DNA of 46,099 bases from Geoalkalibacter sp. (lineage in GTDB: Bacteria; Desulfobacterota; Desulfuromonadia; Desulfuromonadales; Geoalkalibacteraceae): assembly GCF_030605225.1 (NCBI RefSeq), contig NZ_JAUWAV010000035.1, positions 1-46,099 of the forward strand. The letters run 5' to 3'. Both the position numbers and the translations under genes were made by a program. Position 1 is the first letter of the stretch; every line of letters begins with the position of its first letter. Of this stretch, positions 8,973 to 19,481 are shown one piece after another. The notes beneath the pieces were generated by a model that was given only the letters and a program-made list of their open reading frames with translations, ran no database searches and had not been told where the DNA came from.

Positions 8973-10133
8973 TTGATCAATCTCAACCACATCATCGATC
9001 AGGTCGTTAAGGACAAGGGGATCGAGCGATCCATTCTGGTGGAGGCTCTTGAGTCGGCCGTATTGTCCGCGGCCAATAAAAAGTATCGCAACACGCGCGA
9101 TCTTGAGGCTCACTACAACCAGGACCAGGGCGAGGTCGAACTGTTCGAGTTCGTCACCGTGGTCGAGGAGGTGCAGGACTCCTACAAGGAGATCAGTCTC
9201 GAGGAAGCACGCGAAATCGATCCGGATGTGGAAGTCGGCGACTCTCTCGGCATGAAGCTCGATTCGGGCACTTTCAGCCGCATCGCCGCCCAGACCGCCA
9301 AGCAGGTGATCATCCAGAAGGTGCGCGAAGCCGAGCGCGAATGGGTTTACAATGAGTTCAAGGATCGCGTGGGTGAGCTGGTCAACGGCATCGTGCGCCG
9401 CTATGAGCGCGGCGATCTTATCGTCGATCTCGGGCGCGCCGAGGCGCTTCTGCCCCATCGCGAGCAGGTGCCCCGCGAAAGTTATCGCCAGGGTGATCGC
9501 GTGCGCGCCTACATCGCCGATGTCAAGCTTTCACCCAAGGGACCGCAGGTGATTCTCTCGCGTACCCATCCCGGTCTGGTGATGGAGCTGTTCCGCGTCG
9601 AGGTGCCCGAGATCAGCGAGGGGCTGGTGGAGATCAAGGCCTGCGCCCGCGAGCCGGGCAGCCGTGCGAAAATCGCCGTGGTGTCCCACGATCACGATAT
9701 CGATCCGGTCGGCGCCTGCGTCGGTATGCGCGGATCTCGTGTGCAGAACGTGGTGTCCGAACTGCGCGGCGAGAAAATCGACATCATTCCCTGGACTCCC
9801 GATATCGGCCGTTTTGCCTGCGCCGCCATCGCGCCCGCCGAAGTGTCCCGCGTTTACGTCGACAGCGACGACAAGGCTCTGGAAATCATCGTGCCCGATG
9901 ACCAGTTGTCCCTGGCCATCGGCAAAAAAGGCCAGAACGTGCGCCTGGCGGCCCGCCTCACGGGCTGGAAGATCGACATCAAGAGCGAATCGCGCGCCGA
10001 GGAAGCTCAGGCTCAGGGGTTTGCGGCGGCCGAGGAGGAAGAATCCTCCGAGGATTTCTCGGTGGACGAAGGGGCTGAATCCTCGTCCACGGTGGCTGAT
10101 GATGCGGCTTCGGAGGGTGAAGGCAAGGCGTGA
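8973..10133 (+). CDS. nusA: Transcription termination/antitermination factor NusA
   Basis: 386 aa, shorter than the 495-aa E. coli protein because the C-terminal acidic repeats are missing, as in many non-gamma bacteria. Order: N-terminal RNA-polymerase-binding domain (1-~125), S1 domain around 130-205 ([16 protein letters not shown]), KH1 around 245-275 ([18 protein letters not shown]), KH2 around 315-340 ([18 protein letters not shown]). A short acidic, serine-rich tail follows. The start is TTG at 8973 with a G-rich Shine-Dalgarno just upstream. It overlaps the next gene by 1 nt (TGATG). Confidence 0.92.
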   Translation: MINLNHIIDQVVKDKGIERSILVEALESAVLSAANKKYRNTRDLEAHYNQDQGEVELFEFVTVVEEVQDSYKEISLEEAREIDPDVEVGDSLGMKLDSGTFSRIAAQTAKQVIIQKVREAEREWVYNEFKDRVGELVNGIVRRYERGDLIVDLGRAEALLPHREQVPRESYRQGDRVRAYIADVKLSPKGPQVILSRTHPGLVMELFRVEVPEISEGLVEIKACAREPGSRAKIAVVSHDHDIDPVGACVGMRGSRVQNVVSELRGEKIDIIPWTPDIGRFACAAIAPAEVSRVYVDSDDKALEIIVPDDQLSLAIGKKGQNVRLAARLTGWKIDIKSESRAEEAQAQGFAAAEEEESSEDFSVDEGAESSSTVADDAASEGEGKA

Positions 10134-10726
10134 TGCCGCAAAAGGACGGACCTCAGCGTACCTGTTTGGGCTGCCGCAAGGCTCTGCAAAAAAACGACCT
10201 GGTCCGCTATGTTCTTGCGCCCGACGGTGAAGTTGCCGTTGATTTTCGGCAAAAATTGCCCGGTCGCGGCGCCTATACCTGCGTGAGTCGCGCTTGCGTG
10301 GCCGATGCCGTGCGTCGCGATCAATTCAGTCGCGCCTATCGCGGCAAGAATCGACGTCCCGACGGGGAGGTCCTTATCACCGAGTTGGCTCGGCAATTGG
10401 GTGAGCGCGTCGAAGGGTTGCTGGGCATGGCGCGCAAGGCGGGCGTGGTCGTCGGCGGCAGCAACCTCACCCTGTCCTCCCTGGACAAGGACGGTGAACT
10501 GGCCTTGGTCATTGTGGCCGGAGATATTTCCGAGGGCATCCTCGAAAAAGTCCGGCGCAAGTGTCAGGCCGGGGAGGTGCCCTTGTATTTCTGGGGCGAG
10601 AAGGCCTCCCTCGGCCGCCTCATGGGTCGTGATGAGCGCAGTGTCATCGGAGTGAAGCAGGGAAAACTGGCGGAGTCCCTCGCGCGGGGACTGGAGCAAT
10701 ACAAGCAATTCGTAGGGGAGATTTGA
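10133..10726 (+). CDS. YlxR (DUF448) - ribosomal L7Ae-like fusion protein
   Basis: 197 aa with two RNA-binding modules that are separate genes (ylxR and ylxQ/rplGA-like) in many Firmicutes. Residues ~5-75 are Ylx[21 protein letters not shown] and the GRGAYTC..RACV pair of Cys motifs. Residues ~100-185 are an L7Ae/L30e/Gadd45 fold: [16 protein letters not shown], then [15 protein letters not shown]. YlxR has been linked to RNase P and to transcription control in other bacteria; the L7Ae module binds kink-turn RNA. ATG 10133 overlaps the nusA stop; GTG 10130 is the alternative. The fused form occurs in proteobacterial lineages, so it is uncommon but not new. Confidence 0.85.
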   Translation: MPQKDGPQRTCLGCRKALQKNDLVRYVLAPDGEVAVDFRQKLPGRGAYTCVSRACVADAVRRDQFSRAYRGKNRRPDGEVLITELARQLGERVEGLLGMARKAGVVVGGSNLTLSSLDKDGELALVIVAGDISEGILEKVRRKCQAGEVPLYFWGEKASLGRLMGRDERSVIGVKQGKLAESLARGLEQYKQFVGEI

Positions 10727-13590
10727 TGGGAAAGACACGGGTTTTCGAATTGGCCAAGCAGATGGGGCTGGAAAGCAAGGAGCTTCTCGAAAAGCTTGAA
10801 GCAGCCGGCATTTCAGCGGCCAACCACATGAGCGTCCTTGAAGAGGACGATCTCAAAAAATTTGAAGCGGCCAACGCTCCCGCTGTCGCCCAGGTCGAAG
10901 AGGAGCGCGTCAAGCCCGGCATCATTCGTCGGCGTCGGCGCGAGGTTGCCGTCGAGGCGCCGGAAGCTCCGGCCGAAGTCGCGGAGCCGGCCGTTGAACC
11001 TTCGGTCGCTCCCGCGCAGAAGCCTGCCGGGCAAACGGCGGCGGCAGACACTTCCCAGGCGCCGGTTCTCGCTGCCGAACCCGAGACCGAGGCTGCCGCG
11101 CCCAAGGTTGAGAAAGTCGAGGAGCCCCCGAAATCGCAGGAATCACCGATCGCGCCCGTGGTCGAGGTGAAGGACGTCGCGCCGCCGACTCCCGCGCCCG
11201 AACCTGCTCCCGTCATGGCGCCGCCGCAGGCGGCAAGGCCCGCTGCCCGCCCGGAGCGCCGCGAGGAAAAGCCGGTTCCGGGACGTGCCAAGGTATTGGG
11301 GCGGGTGGATCTGTCCAAGCTTTCAGGCCCTCCCGGACGGGGGGGGGAAGTCGCCCGCTCCGAGGAACCGGCCCGCCGCGAGCGGCCGCCGGTGCGTCGC
11401 GAAGGACCTCCCGGACGCCCCGCGTCGGGTCGCCCGACTTCGGAAGGCAGACCGACGGGCGAAGGTCGTCCGACGGGAGAAGGACGTCCCTATGGCGAGG
11501 GTCGTCCCGCGGCTTCGGGTCGTCCCGCGCCCACGGGTCGTCCGGCGCCCACCGGCCGACCCGCACCCGCCGGCAAGGGCCGTCCGGTGTTCACTCCCGC
11601 GCCTGACGAGGTGTTCACGCCCAAGGAGGTTCGCGGCGGCAAGAAAAATAAAAAAGGACGCGGTTATGAGCCCGCCGCCGCCGAGGAAGGCGGTGAGCGC
11701 GCCGCGCGCAGAGGCCGCAATCTCGAGGTTTTCGAACCCGATCGCAGCGGCAAGATGCGCAAGCCCAAGAAGGGCGCCAAGCAGGTCAAAAAGACCGAAA
11801 TCACCATCTCCAAGGCCATCAAGCGGGTGATTCGCATCAGCGACAGCATCACGGTCGGCGAACTGGCCAAGCGCATGGGCATCAAGGCCAATGAAATCAT
11901 CCGCGAACTGATGCGTCAGGGCAGCATGGTCACCATCAACCATCCCCTGGATTTCGATACGGCGGCGCTGCTCGCCTCGGAATACAGCTACGAAATCGAG
12001 AACGTGGCCTTCGACGAGGCGACCATTCTCGAAGCCGTCACCCCGGTCAAGGAAGGCGAGGAAACCGTTCCCGAAGAACTCGAGGGTCGCCCGCCGGTGG
12101 TCACGGTCATGGGTCACGTCGACCACGGCAAGACCAGTCTGCTCGACGCCATCCGCACCACCAACGTGACGGCCGGCGAAGCAGGCGGCATTACTCAGCA
12201 CATCGGCGCTTACTACGTCGAACTCGACGGGCGCAAGATCACCTTCCTCGATACCCCGGGCCATGAGGCTTTTACCGCCATGCGCGCCCGCGGCGCCAAA
12301 GCCACCGACATCGTCGTGCTGGTGGTGGCCGCCGACGACGGGGTCATGCCCCAGACCAAGGAAGCGATCAATCATGCCAAGGCGGCGGGCGTGCCCATTG
12401 TCGTGGCGATCAACAAGATCGACAAGCCCGATGCCAACCCCGAGCGGGTCAAGCAGGAACTGACCGAGTTCGCCCTGGTGCCCGAGGAATGGGGCGGTGA
12501 AACCATTTTCGCCGAGGTGTCGGCCAAGCAACGTCTCAACATCGATCACCTTCTGGAAATGGTGCTGCTGCAGGCCGAAGTTCTCGAACTCAAGGCCAGT
12601 CCCAAAAAGCGCGGGCGCGGCATCATCGTCGAGGCGCGACTCGACAAGGGTCGCGGTCCCGTGGCCACGGTGCTCGTTCAGGACGGCACCCTGCGCATCG
12701 GCGATCCCATCGTCAGCGGCGTGCACTACGGCCGCGTGCGCAGCATGGTCGATGATCGCGGCAACCGCGTGGAAGAGGCGGGGCCGTCCATGCCGGTGGA
12801 AGTGACGGGTCTGACCGGCGTGCCCGATGCCGGTGATCTGCTCTACGCCGTCGAGGATGAGAAAAAAGCCAAGGATGTGGCCCAGCATCGGCAGCAGAAG
12901 GTGCGGGAAACCGAACTGGCCAAGACCAGCAAGATTTCCCTCGAGCAGTTGTTCGCCAAGATTCAGGAAGGCGACGTCAAGGAACTCAAGGTCGTCATCA
13001 AGGGCGATGTGCAGGGTTCGGTGGAAGCCGTCAAGGATGCCCTGGTCAAGCTTTCCACCGATGCCTGCCGCCTGGTGGTCATTCACACCGGCGTCGGCGG
13101 TATCATCGAGAGCGACATCAACCTGGCGTCGGCATCGGATGCCGTGGTGCTGGGCTTCAACGTCCGTCCCGAGCCCAAGGCGGCGGCCCTCGCCGAGAAC
13201 GAGGGCGTCGACATCCGTCTCTACAACATCATTTACGACGCCGTGGCCGACATCAAGAACGCCATGGAGGGTCTGCTCGCGCCGACCCTGAAGGAGAAGG
13301 GCCTGGGTCGCGCCGAGGTGCGGGAAACCTTCTCCGTGCCCAAGGTCGGCATCATCGCCGGCTGCTATGTGCTCGACGGCAAGATCGTGCGCAACGCCAA
13401 GGCCCGTCTGGTACGCGACAGCGTGGTGGTCTGGGAGGGCAAGCTCTCCTCCCTGCGTCGCTTCAAGGACGATGTGCGCGAGGTGGCCGCGGGCTATGAG
13501 TGCGGCATCAGTCTCGAGAACTTCAACGACCTCAAGGTCGGCGACATCATCGAAGCCTATGAGATCGAAGCCGTCAAGACCCTGCTCTAG
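10726..13590 (+). CDS. infB: Translation initiation factor IF-2
   Basis: 954 aa. GTPase that places initiator tRNA on the 30S subunit. The N-terminal IF2_N module is [25 protein letters not shown] long Ala/Pro/Glu-rich and then Gly-Arg-Pro-rich linker runs to ~residue 345, followed by a second IF2_N-like domain ([23 protein letters not shown]). The G domain has [10 protein letters not shown] near residue 464 (G1), DTPGHEAF near 508 (G3), NKIDKPDA near 563 (G4) and SAK near 598 (G5). The C-terminal domains end with [14 protein letters not shown] 10726 is chosen over TTG 10723 because GGGGAG lies upstream and the stop/start overlap TGATG is then the same as at the two preceding junctions. Confidence 0.95.
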   Translation: MGKTRVFELAKQMGLESKELLEKLEAAGISAANHMSVLEEDDLKKFEAANAPAVAQVEEERVKPGIIRRRRREVAVEAPEAPAEVAEPAVEPSVAPAQKPAGQTAAADTSQAPVLAAEPETEAAAPKVEKVEEPPKSQESPIAPVVEVKDVAPPTPAPEPAPVMAPPQAARPAARPERREEKPVPGRAKVLGRVDLSKLSGPPGRGGEVARSEEPARRERPPVRREGPPGRPASGRPTSEGRPTGEGRPTGEGRPYGEGRPAASGRPAPTGRPAPTGRPAPAGKGRPVFTPAPDEVFTPKEVRGGKKNKKGRGYEPAAAEEGGERAARRGRNLEVFEPDRSGKMRKPKKGAKQVKKTEITISKAIKRVIRISDSITVGELAKRMGIKANEIIRELMRQGSMVTINHPLDFDTAALLASEYSYEIENVAFDEATILEAVTPVKEGEETVPEELEGRPPVVTVMGHVDHGKTSLLDAIRTTNVTAGEAGGITQHIGAYYVELDGRKITFLDTPGHEAFTAMRARGAKATDIVVLVVAADDGVMPQTKEAINHAKAAGVPIVVAINKIDKPDANPERVKQELTEFALVPEEWGGETIFAEVSAKQRLNIDHLLEMVLLQAEVLELKASPKKRGRGIIVEARLDKGRGPVATVLVQDGTLRIGDPIVSGVHYGRVRSMVDDRGNRVEEAGPSMPVEVTGLTGVPDAGDLLYAVEDEKKAKDVAQHRQQKVRETELAKTSKISLEQLFAKIQEGDVKELKVVIKGDVQGSVEAVKDALVKLSTDACRLVVIHTGVGGIIESDINLASASDAVVLGFNVRPEPKAAALAENEGVDIRLYNIIYDAVADIKNAMEGLLAPTLKEKGLGRAEVRETFSVPKVGIIAGCYVLDGKIVRNAKARLVRDSVVVWEGKLSSLRRFKDDVREVAAGYECGISLENFNDLKVGDIIEAYEIEAVKTLL
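11425..11590 (+). repeat. Gly-Arg-Pro tandem repeats inside infB
   Basis: About ten imperfect units of roughly 15 bp encode GRP(T/A)xxE or GRPAPT, for example [19 protein letters not shown] and [15 protein letters not shown]. Such low-complexity linkers in IF-2 change length quickly by slippage, so this stretch probably differs between close strains. Confidence 0.75.
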
Positions 13591-13601
13591 GCCGGTGTCG
13601 C

Positions 13602-13889
13602 ATGGTCGTCGGCATTGCCAGAATTGAACTGGTGCTGCACGCCCCCCAGAATCTCAAGGAAAAGCGCGGCATCGTGCGCAGGATTCTGGGTCGCTGCCGG
13701 GAACGTTTCCCCATCTCCGCGGCGGAAGTCGGGCATCATGACCTCTGGCAACGCGCGCAGATCGGCGTGGCGGTCGTGGCTCGGGATGCCGAGACCGTTG
13801 AGTCGATTCTGTGTCGTATGGAAGAGGAAATCGAGCGAATCGGCCTGGCCGAGGTTTGTGACCGGGAAAGCGAAATCGTTCATTTCTAG
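13602..13889 (+). CDS. ylxP: DUF503 / YlxP-like protein
   Basis: 95 aa with the DUF503 features: a first strand VVGIARIELVLHAPQNLKEKRGIVRRI, a middle PISAAEVGHHDLWQRAQIGVAVV and a closing SEIVHF. It is a conserved partner of the nusA-infB-rbfA operon in many phyla and is thought to help ribosome assembly or RNA binding, without a proven activity. It starts 11 nt after infB. The family call is secure; the function is not. Confidence 0.88.
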   Translation: MVVGIARIELVLHAPQNLKEKRGIVRRILGRCRERFPISAAEVGHHDLWQRAQIGVAVVARDAETVESILCRMEEEIERIGLAEVCDRESEIVHF

Positions 13890-13901
13890 GAGTAATCTGT
13901 C

Positions 13902-14279
13902 TTGGATTTTCAACGCTCACATCGGGTCGGCGACCAGATTCAGAAAGAAATTTCCGTGCTTCTGGTCAAGGGGCTCAAGGATCCACGCATCGGCTTTGTC
14001 ACCATCACCGGCGTGGAAGTGACTCCCGACCTGCACCTGGCTCGGGTGTTTTTTACCGTCATGGGCGATGCCAAGGCGCGGCGCGAATCGGAAGCGGGCC
14101 TCAAGAGTTCCATTCCCTTCATCCGCCGGGAACTGGGCAAGCGCCTGCGCATGCGCTATACCCCCGATCTGCTGTTTGAATACGATACCTCGGTCGATTA
14201 CGGCAGTCGCATCGACCATCTGCTTCAGGAAATCCAGGGCGAACAGACTGATGATTCAAGCAATTCTGGAAAAGATTGA
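13902..14279 (+). CDS. rbfA: 30S ribosome-binding factor RbfA
   Basis: 125 aa KH-fold protein that binds the 30S subunit during cold-sensitive 16S maturation. Visible family features are [45 protein letters not shown] and the C-terminal [27 protein letters not shown]. The start is TTG 13902, with AGGAG about 9 nt upstream. Its 3' end overlaps nrnA by 29 nt. Confidence 0.92.
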   Translation: MDFQRSHRVGDQIQKEISVLLVKGLKDPRIGFVTITGVEVTPDLHLARVFFTVMGDAKARRESEAGLKSSIPFIRRELGKRLRMRYTPDLLFEYDTSVDYGSRIDHLLQEIQGEQTDDSSNSGKD

Positions 14280-15210
14280 GAAGGCGCGGCGGATTCTCGT
14301 CGCGTCTCACTCCAGCCCCGACGGCGACGCCATCGCTTCGACCCTGGCGCTGGTCAATGGTCTGCGCGAAATGGGCAAGGACGTGGTGGCCTTCAATGCC
14401 GATCCCGTGCCGCAGAACCTGCGGTTTTTGCCGGGTGCCGAAACCCTGGTGCATGATCTGCGCGAGGTCGTGCCCTTTGATCTGGGTTTTCTGCTCGATG
14501 CCGGTGAATTGCGCCGCGCGCAAGCGCCTCTGCGCGAACTTTGCCGCAGCCTGATCAATATGGACCATCATCCCTATTCGGAACCCTTCGGCGAAATCAA
14601 CTACGTCGATGAAAAAGCCAGCGCCACCGGTGTCCTGGTCTATCGTCTGTTCAAGGCCGGCGGCCATCCCATTTCTCCTGCCGTGGCCCTTTGCGTTTAC
14701 ACCGCGATTCTCAGCGATACCGGCTCTTTTCGCTATTCCAACGCAGATCCCGAAGCCTTTCGCATCGCCGCGGAGATGGTGGAGCAGGGCGGCATCAACC
14801 CCTGGGATGTCGCCGGAGGCCTCTACGAGAGCCAGGACGAAAAACGTCTGCGTCTTTTGGCCTTATCCCTGGCGACCTTGCAGGTGTCTCCCTGCGGCCA
14901 GTTCGCCTCCCTGGTCCTGACGGACGAGATGATGCGCACGACCGGCGCCCGGCATGAACATACGGACGGCTTCGTCAATTACCCCCGTTCGATTCGCGGT
15001 GTCGAAGTGGCCATCCTGTTTCGACAGACCGGACCTGCTTCCTGGAAAGTCGGCTTTCGCTCCAAGGGAAGCGTCGACGTGGGAAGCCTGGCCCGTCGGC
15101 TTGGTGGCGGCGGGCATCACAATGCCGCGGGCGCCGAAGTCCAAGGATCTCTGGACGAGGTCCGCACCCTGGTGCACTCCCAGCTCAATATCGGAGCAAC
15201 TCTCCCCTAA
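14251..15210 (+). CDS. nrnA: DHH-family nanoRNase / pAp phosphatase NrnA
   Basis: 319 aa. Degrades very short RNAs and dephosphorylates 3'-phosphoadenosine-5'-phosphate in bacteria without Orn. The DHH domain shows [12 protein letters not shown] near residue 20 (first metal ligands), LLDAGE near 86 and the name-giving MDHHPYSE near 108; the C-terminal DHHA1 domain has [10 protein letters not shown] near 292. Start ATG 14251 lies within the end of rbfA; earlier in-frame ATGs would make a 380-aa protein with a spurious, rbfA-antiframe N-terminus. The position between rbfA and truB is conserved in many bacteria. Confidence 0.9.
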   Translation: MIQAILEKIEKARRILVASHSSPDGDAIASTLALVNGLREMGKDVVAFNADPVPQNLRFLPGAETLVHDLREVVPFDLGFLLDAGELRRAQAPLRELCRSLINMDHHPYSEPFGEINYVDEKASATGVLVYRLFKAGGHPISPAVALCVYTAILSDTGSFRYSNADPEAFRIAAEMVEQGGINPWDVAGGLYESQDEKRLRLLALSLATLQVSPCGQFASLVLTDEMMRTTGARHEHTDGFVNYPRSIRGVEVAILFRQTGPASWKVGFRSKGSVDVGSLARRLGGGGHHNAAGAEVQGSLDEVRTLVHSQLNIGATLP

Positions 15211-15213
15211 TCC

Positions 15214-16131
15214 ATGGATGGTTTGCTGCTCATCGACAAACCACGCGGGATGACCTCCCACGACGTGGTCGCGCGCGTGCGGCGCATTCTGCGCACGCGC
15301 AGGGTGGGACATGCCGGCACCCTCGACCCCATGGCGACGGGTGTGCTGCTGGTAGCGGTGGGGCGGGGCACGCGCCTTGTCGAATTTCTCATGGAGGGAA
15401 GCAAGACCTACCGCGCGACGATCAAGCTTGGTGAGTCGACCGACACGCTCGACGCCGATGGCGAGATCATCGAGCGTCGGCCCGTTCCCGCTTTTAGCGA
15501 AGCGCGGGTTGCAAATGCCTGTCGCGCTTTTCTCGGCGAGATTTCCCAGGTCCCGCCCATGTACTCGGCCATCAAGAAAAACGGCGTGCCCCTGTATCGG
15601 CTGGCGCGTCAGGGGATCGAGGTCGAACGCACCGCGCGCGTCGTGCACATTGAGCGCATCGTTCTGCATGGCATGAAGCTGCCCTTTCTCGACCTGGAAA
15701 TCGATTGCGCCAAGGGCACCTACATCCGCACCCTGGCTCAGGATCTGGGCACCTATTTGGAGACCGGCGCTCATCTGACCGCCCTCTGCCGAACGCGCTC
15801 GGGAAGTTTTCTGCTGGACGAATGTCTGGCTCTTGAGCAACTCTCTGAAAACGCGCTTCCCGGTCTTTTCCCCGGCTTTCTGCCTATGGGCGAGGCGTTG
15901 CGCGGCTTTCCGGTCATCGAAGTCGATGAAAAGGGGTGCGCGCGCCTGGCGCAAGGCATACCGCCCCTGAGGGATCAGGTTGCCGATTTTTCCTGCGTAC
16001 CGGGCCGCCTCCTGACCCTGGTGCGCGAGGGTCGGCTTTTGGCGGTAGCTCGGTTTGCCCCGGAACGCTTGCTGGAAAAACGTGGAGATTTTGAGTTGTT
16101 AAGAGTCTTCCCCGAGGCCGCGGCGGCGTGA
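15214..16131 (+). CDS. truB: tRNA pseudouridine(55) synthase TruB
   Basis: 305 aa. Isomerises U55 in the T-loop of tRNAs. The N-terminus DGLLLIDKPRGMTSHDVVARVRR and the catalytic-Asp motif GHAGTLDPMATGVL near residue 31 are decisive; KTYRATIKLGESTDTLDADG and CAKGTYIRTLAQDLG follow in order. A short PUA-like end (IEVDEKGCARLAQG, LLTLVREGRLLAVARF) is present. It begins 3 nt after nrnA. Confidence 0.93.
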   Translation: MDGLLLIDKPRGMTSHDVVARVRRILRTRRVGHAGTLDPMATGVLLVAVGRGTRLVEFLMEGSKTYRATIKLGESTDTLDADGEIIERRPVPAFSEARVANACRAFLGEISQVPPMYSAIKKNGVPLYRLARQGIEVERTARVVHIERIVLHGMKLPFLDLEIDCAKGTYIRTLAQDLGTYLETGAHLTALCRTRSGSFLLDECLALEQLSENALPGLFPGFLPMGEALRGFPVIEVDEKGCARLAQGIPPLRDQVADFSCVPGRLLTLVREGRLLAVARFAPERLLEKRGDFELLRVFPEAAAA

Positions 16132-16189
16132 TTAGCGCTTTACAGTCCCGGGGAACTTGTGGTAGAAAACCCTCACCTTTGGATGACGG

Positions 16190-16208
16190 ATCCTGATCGC
16201 CTCAGGAT
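16190..16208 (+). promoter_or_regulatory. Hairpin in the rpsO leader
   Basis: ATCCTGA and TCAGGAT form a perfect 7-bp stem with a 5-nt loop, about 20 nt upstream of the strong AAGGAGGT Shine-Dalgarno of rpsO. Ribosomal protein S15 represses its own mRNA through leader structures in several bacteria; that this hairpin serves the purpose is only a suggestion. Confidence 0.4.
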
Positions 16209-16243
16209 GAATACGTAAGGCACCATGGAAAGGAGGTGGCACA

Positions 16244-16510
16244 GTGCTGGCCACGGAACGCAAACAGGAAATCATTCAACAGTTCAAAACCCATGAGAAG
16301 GACACCGGCTCACCCGAAGTCCAGATCGCTCTGCTTTCGCAGCGCATCACCTATCTGACCGAACACTTCAAGACTCACAAGAAGGATCATCATTCCCGTC
16401 GGGGTCTGTTGAAGATCGTCGGACAGAGACGGCGCCTGCTCGACTATCTCAAAAGCAAGGACGTCGAGCGGTATCGCAAGATCATCTCGGAACTCGGTAT
16501 CCGCCGTTAA
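16244..16510 (+). CDS. rpsO: Small ribosomal subunit protein uS15
   Basis: 88 aa, full length for S15, a primary 16S-binding protein of the 30S platform. [36 protein letters not shown] is the family signature, including the HHSRRGL rRNA-contact stretch near residue 44. GTG start with a strong AAGGAGGT upstream. The order truB-rpsO-pnp is highly conserved. A terminator follows directly. Confidence 0.96.
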   Translation: MLATERKQEIIQQFKTHEKDTGSPEVQIALLSQRITYLTEHFKTHKKDHHSRRGLLKIVGQRRRLLDYLKSKDVERYRKIISELGIRR

Positions 16511-16515
16511 TCACG

Positions 16516-16562
16516 GGCAGCATGCCTTCTCGGTCTCCGGGAAGGGTGCTGCCTTTGTTTTT
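16516..16562 (+). terminator. Intrinsic terminator after rpsO
   Basis: GGCAGCA at 16517-16523 pairs with TGCTGCC at 16547-16553, with further pairing inward (CCTT/AAGG), and is followed by TTTGTTTTT. It separates rpsO from pnp and may act as partial read-through control, because pnp has its own long leader. Confidence 0.8.
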
Positions 16563-16710
16563 CGGTGAACGGCATGGCTGAGGAGGCTGACCGGAGAGAG
16601 CATCCGCCAAGGGCGGGTTCTGTCTCGGGCCATCCTCCTTTGGTCGTTTCCGCGCTCTCGCGGAAAAAATTCGGCTCCCCTCCGGAGTCAACCACTGCAA
16701 GGAGAATAAA
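16563..16710 (+). promoter_or_regulatory. Structured leader of pnp
   Basis: About 150 nt without a gene between the rpsO terminator and pnp. It contains a near-perfect hairpin TTCCGCG-CTCT-CGCGGAA at about 16648-16665, and a wider pairing of CCGGAG near 16590 with CTCCGG near 16680. In enterobacteria the pnp leader folds into a duplex cut by RNase III, through which PNPase represses its own synthesis; a comparable arrangement here is inferred from layout only. Confidence 0.4.
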
Positions 16711-18813
16711 ATGGCTTATCACAAAGTGGAAATTCAATTCAACGGTCAGCCGCTGACCATTGAAACCGGCAAAATGGCACGTCAGGCCGATGGTGCCGTG
16801 GTCGTGACCTACGGGGACACCAAGGTGCTGTGCACGGTGGTGTCCGCCAAGAAAATGCGCGAAGGACAGGATTTCTTTCCCCTGACCGTCAACTATCAGG
16901 AAAAATTCTATGCCGCCGGCAAGATCCCCGGCTCTTTCTTCCGTCGCGAGCGCGGCGCCTCCGAGCGTGAAACGCTCATCTGCCGCCTCATCGACCGTCC
17001 CATGCGGCCTTTGTTCCCCAAGGGCTATCTGTTTGAAACCCAGATCATGCCGACGGTCATTTCCGCCGATCTGATCAACGATCCCGACACCCTGGCCATC
17101 GTCGCCGCCTCGGCCGCCGTCGAGGTGTCCGACATTCCCTTCAATGGTCCCATCGCCGGCGTGCGCGTCGGCCGGGTCGAGGGCAAGCTGGTGGCCAATC
17201 CCACCCTGCAGCAGATGGCGCAGAGCGATCTCGACATCACCGTGGCCGGGTCGCGCGACGCGGTGATCATGGTGGAAGGCGAAGCCCAGTTCCTGTCCGA
17301 GGAGGAAATGCTTGAAGCGATTTTCTTCGGGCATGAGTCCTTGCAGCCCCTGATCGATGCGCAGATCAAGCTGCGTGACCTGGTGGGCATCGCCAAGCGC
17401 GAGTTTGTCTCGCCCAGCGTCGATGCTGCGCTGGAGGCGCGCGTCAACGAACTGGCGACGGACAAGATTCTCGCCGCCATGAAAATCCGCACCAAGCAGG
17501 AACGCTACGCCGCCGTGGCCGATGCCAAGACGTTCGTCAAGGAGGCCCTGGCGGAAGAATTCCCCGAGCGCGGCGACGAAATCGCCAACCTCATCGGCAA
17601 GGTGGAAAAGCGCGTGGTGCGGCGTATGATCATCGATGACAAGGTGCGTATCGACGGCCGCGACATGACCACCGTGCGCCCCATCGCCTGCGAGGCCGGC
17701 CTGTTGCCTCGCGCCCACGGCAGCGCCCTGTTCACCCGCGGCGAAACCCAGGCCCTGGTGGCCGTGGCTCTGGGCACCTCCGTCGATGAACAGCGCATGG
17801 ACAACGTGCAGGGCATGGAATTCAAGAAATTTCTCCTGCACTACAATTTCCCGCCGTTCTGCGTCGGCGAGACCAGCATGCGCCTGTTCCCCGGCCGGCG
17901 CGAAATCGGCCATGGCTACCTCGCCGAACGTTCGGTGGCGAAAATTCTGCCCAAGCACGAGGACTTCCCTTACACCATCCGCATCGTCTCCGACATTCTC
18001 GAGTCCAACGGCTCCTCCTCCATGGCGTCGGTGTGCGGGTCGTCCCTGGCCCTGATGGATGCCGGCGTCCCCGTGAAAGAACCCGTGGCGGGTATCGCCA
18101 TGGGGCTCATCAAGGAAGGCGAGGATGTGGCGGTGCTCAGCGACATCCTGGGCGACGAGGATCACCTCGGCGACATGGACTTCAAGGTCACCGGCACGGC
18201 CAACGGCGTGACGGCCCTGCAGATGGACATCAAGATCACCGGCGTCACCAAGGAGATCATGAAGGTCGCCCTCGAGCAGGCGCGCGCCGGGCGAATCCAC
18301 ATCCTCGGCGAGATGGCCAAGACCCTCGACAAGCCGCGCGCCGATCTCTCGCCCTACGCGCCGCGCATCACCACCATCCAGGTCAAATCCGATCAGGTGC
18401 GCACCGTCATCGGTACCGGCGGCAAGAACGTGCGGGCGATCATTGAGGCCACCGGCTGCGCCATCGACATTCAGGACGACGGTCGTATCCATATTGCTTC
18501 CGCCGACGGTGAAGCCGCCAAGCAGGCCATCAAAATGATTCGCGATCTCACCCAGGAGGCCGAAGTCGGCAAGCTCTACCTGGGCACCGTGCGCAAGATC
18601 ATGGAGTTCGGCGCCTTTGTCGAAATCTTCCCCGGCACCGACGGCCTGGTCCACGTGTCCGAGCTTGCCAAGGAGCGCGTGCAGAACGTAAGCGACATCC
18701 TCAAGGAGGGTGAGCAGGTGCTGGTCAAGTGCATCGGCATCGACAAGTCGGGCAAGATCAAGCTCTCGCGCAAGGAAGCCCTGGGCCAGAGCCTGTCCGA
18801 AGAAGGCCTGTAA
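16711..18813 (+). CDS. pnp: Polyribonucleotide nucleotidyltransferase (PNPase)
   Basis: 700 aa. Phosphorolytic 3'-5' exoribonuclease of the RNA degradosome. Two RNase PH-like domains: the first begins [33 protein letters not shown]; the second, near residue 310, runs [29 protein letters not shown] and includes [21 protein letters not shown] domain ([18 protein letters not shown]) lies near residue 565 and an S1 domain ([28 protein letters not shown]) near 630. Shine-Dalgarno AAGGAG 8 nt before the ATG. Confidence 0.96.
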   Translation: MAYHKVEIQFNGQPLTIETGKMARQADGAVVVTYGDTKVLCTVVSAKKMREGQDFFPLTVNYQEKFYAAGKIPGSFFRRERGASERETLICRLIDRPMRPLFPKGYLFETQIMPTVISADLINDPDTLAIVAASAAVEVSDIPFNGPIAGVRVGRVEGKLVANPTLQQMAQSDLDITVAGSRDAVIMVEGEAQFLSEEEMLEAIFFGHESLQPLIDAQIKLRDLVGIAKREFVSPSVDAALEARVNELATDKILAAMKIRTKQERYAAVADAKTFVKEALAEEFPERGDEIANLIGKVEKRVVRRMIIDDKVRIDGRDMTTVRPIACEAGLLPRAHGSALFTRGETQALVAVALGTSVDEQRMDNVQGMEFKKFLLHYNFPPFCVGETSMRLFPGRREIGHGYLAERSVAKILPKHEDFPYTIRIVSDILESNGSSSMASVCGSSLALMDAGVPVKEPVAGIAMGLIKEGEDVAVLSDILGDEDHLGDMDFKVTGTANGVTALQMDIKITGVTKEIMKVALEQARAGRIHILGEMAKTLDKPRADLSPYAPRITTIQVKSDQVRTVIGTGGKNVRAIIEATGCAIDIQDDGRIHIASADGEAAKQAIKMIRDLTQEAEVGKLYLGTVRKIMEFGAFVEIFPGTDGLVHVSELAKERVQNVSDILKEGEQVLVKCIGIDKSGKIKLSRKEALGQSLSEEGL

Positions 18814-18868
18814 TCGGCGGCCCACGGAGCCGAAATCATCGGTTTTGTTCATTGCTTTTGATCCACGC

Positions 18869-18910
18869 GGGCCTTTGGCCGGGATATATCCCGACGAAGG
18901 CCCTTTTTTT
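18869..18910 (+). terminator. Intrinsic terminator after pnp
   Basis: GGGCCTT (18869-18875) pairs with AAGGCCC (18897-18903) and is followed by seven T. Nested inside is a second perfect palindrome, GGGATATATCCC (18881-18892). It closes the translation operon. Confidence 0.85.
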
Positions 18911-18929
18911 ATGAGGTCTTTTTCCTTCC

Positions 18930-19394
18930 ATGGATAAGATAGACATCGCTGTCCAAAGGATTCGCCCCGAAGCTGTCATGCCGCGCTACCTGTCCGATCT
19001 GGCGGCTGGAATGGATCTGCATGCCGCGCTGAAATGGCCCCTGACACTCAAGCCCGGCGAGCGCGCCCTGGTCCCGACCGGCTTGGCCATGGCCATTCCC
19101 TCAGGCTATGAAGGGCAGGTGCGCCCGCGTTCCGGTCTGGCCCTGAACCACGGCGTGACCCTGGTCAACGCGCCCGGTACCATCGATGCGGATTACCGCG
19201 GGGAAATCGGCATCATTCTCATCAATCACGGGCAGGAGGATTTCACCATCAAGCCTGCAGATCGCATCGCCCAGTTGGTCATCGGGCGCGTCTTGCAGGC
19301 CCGGTTCAGCGAAGTGTCTTCCCTGGATGAAACCCGGCGAGGTTCCGGGGGGTTCGGACACACCGGGTTTCGCGAGGAACTCGACCATTCTTGA
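18930..19394 (+). CDS. dut: Deoxyuridine 5'-triphosphate nucleotidohydrolase
   Basis: 154 aa trimeric dUTPase that hydrolyses dUTP to dUMP, keeping uracil out of DNA. All five motifs are present in order: AAGMDLHA (~25), RPRSGLAL (~66), [14 protein letters not shown] (~80, catalytic Asp), RIAQLVI (~110) and [10 protein letters not shown] (~138). It lies just after the pnp terminator. The uracil-DNA glycosylase at 29.9 kb serves the same task by repair. Confidence 0.94.
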   Translation: MDKIDIAVQRIRPEAVMPRYLSDLAAGMDLHAALKWPLTLKPGERALVPTGLAMAIPSGYEGQVRPRSGLALNHGVTLVNAPGTIDADYRGEIGIILINHGQEDFTIKPADRIAQLVIGRVLQARFSEVSSLDETRRGSGGFGHTGFREELDHS

Positions 19395-19481
19395 AAATTT
19401 GGCGCCGCCTGCCTGCGCACTGTGTTAAACTGCCTTGGTTTCGATCCTTGGGTTTTTGATTTCTTTTTCGGAGTGCATGTC

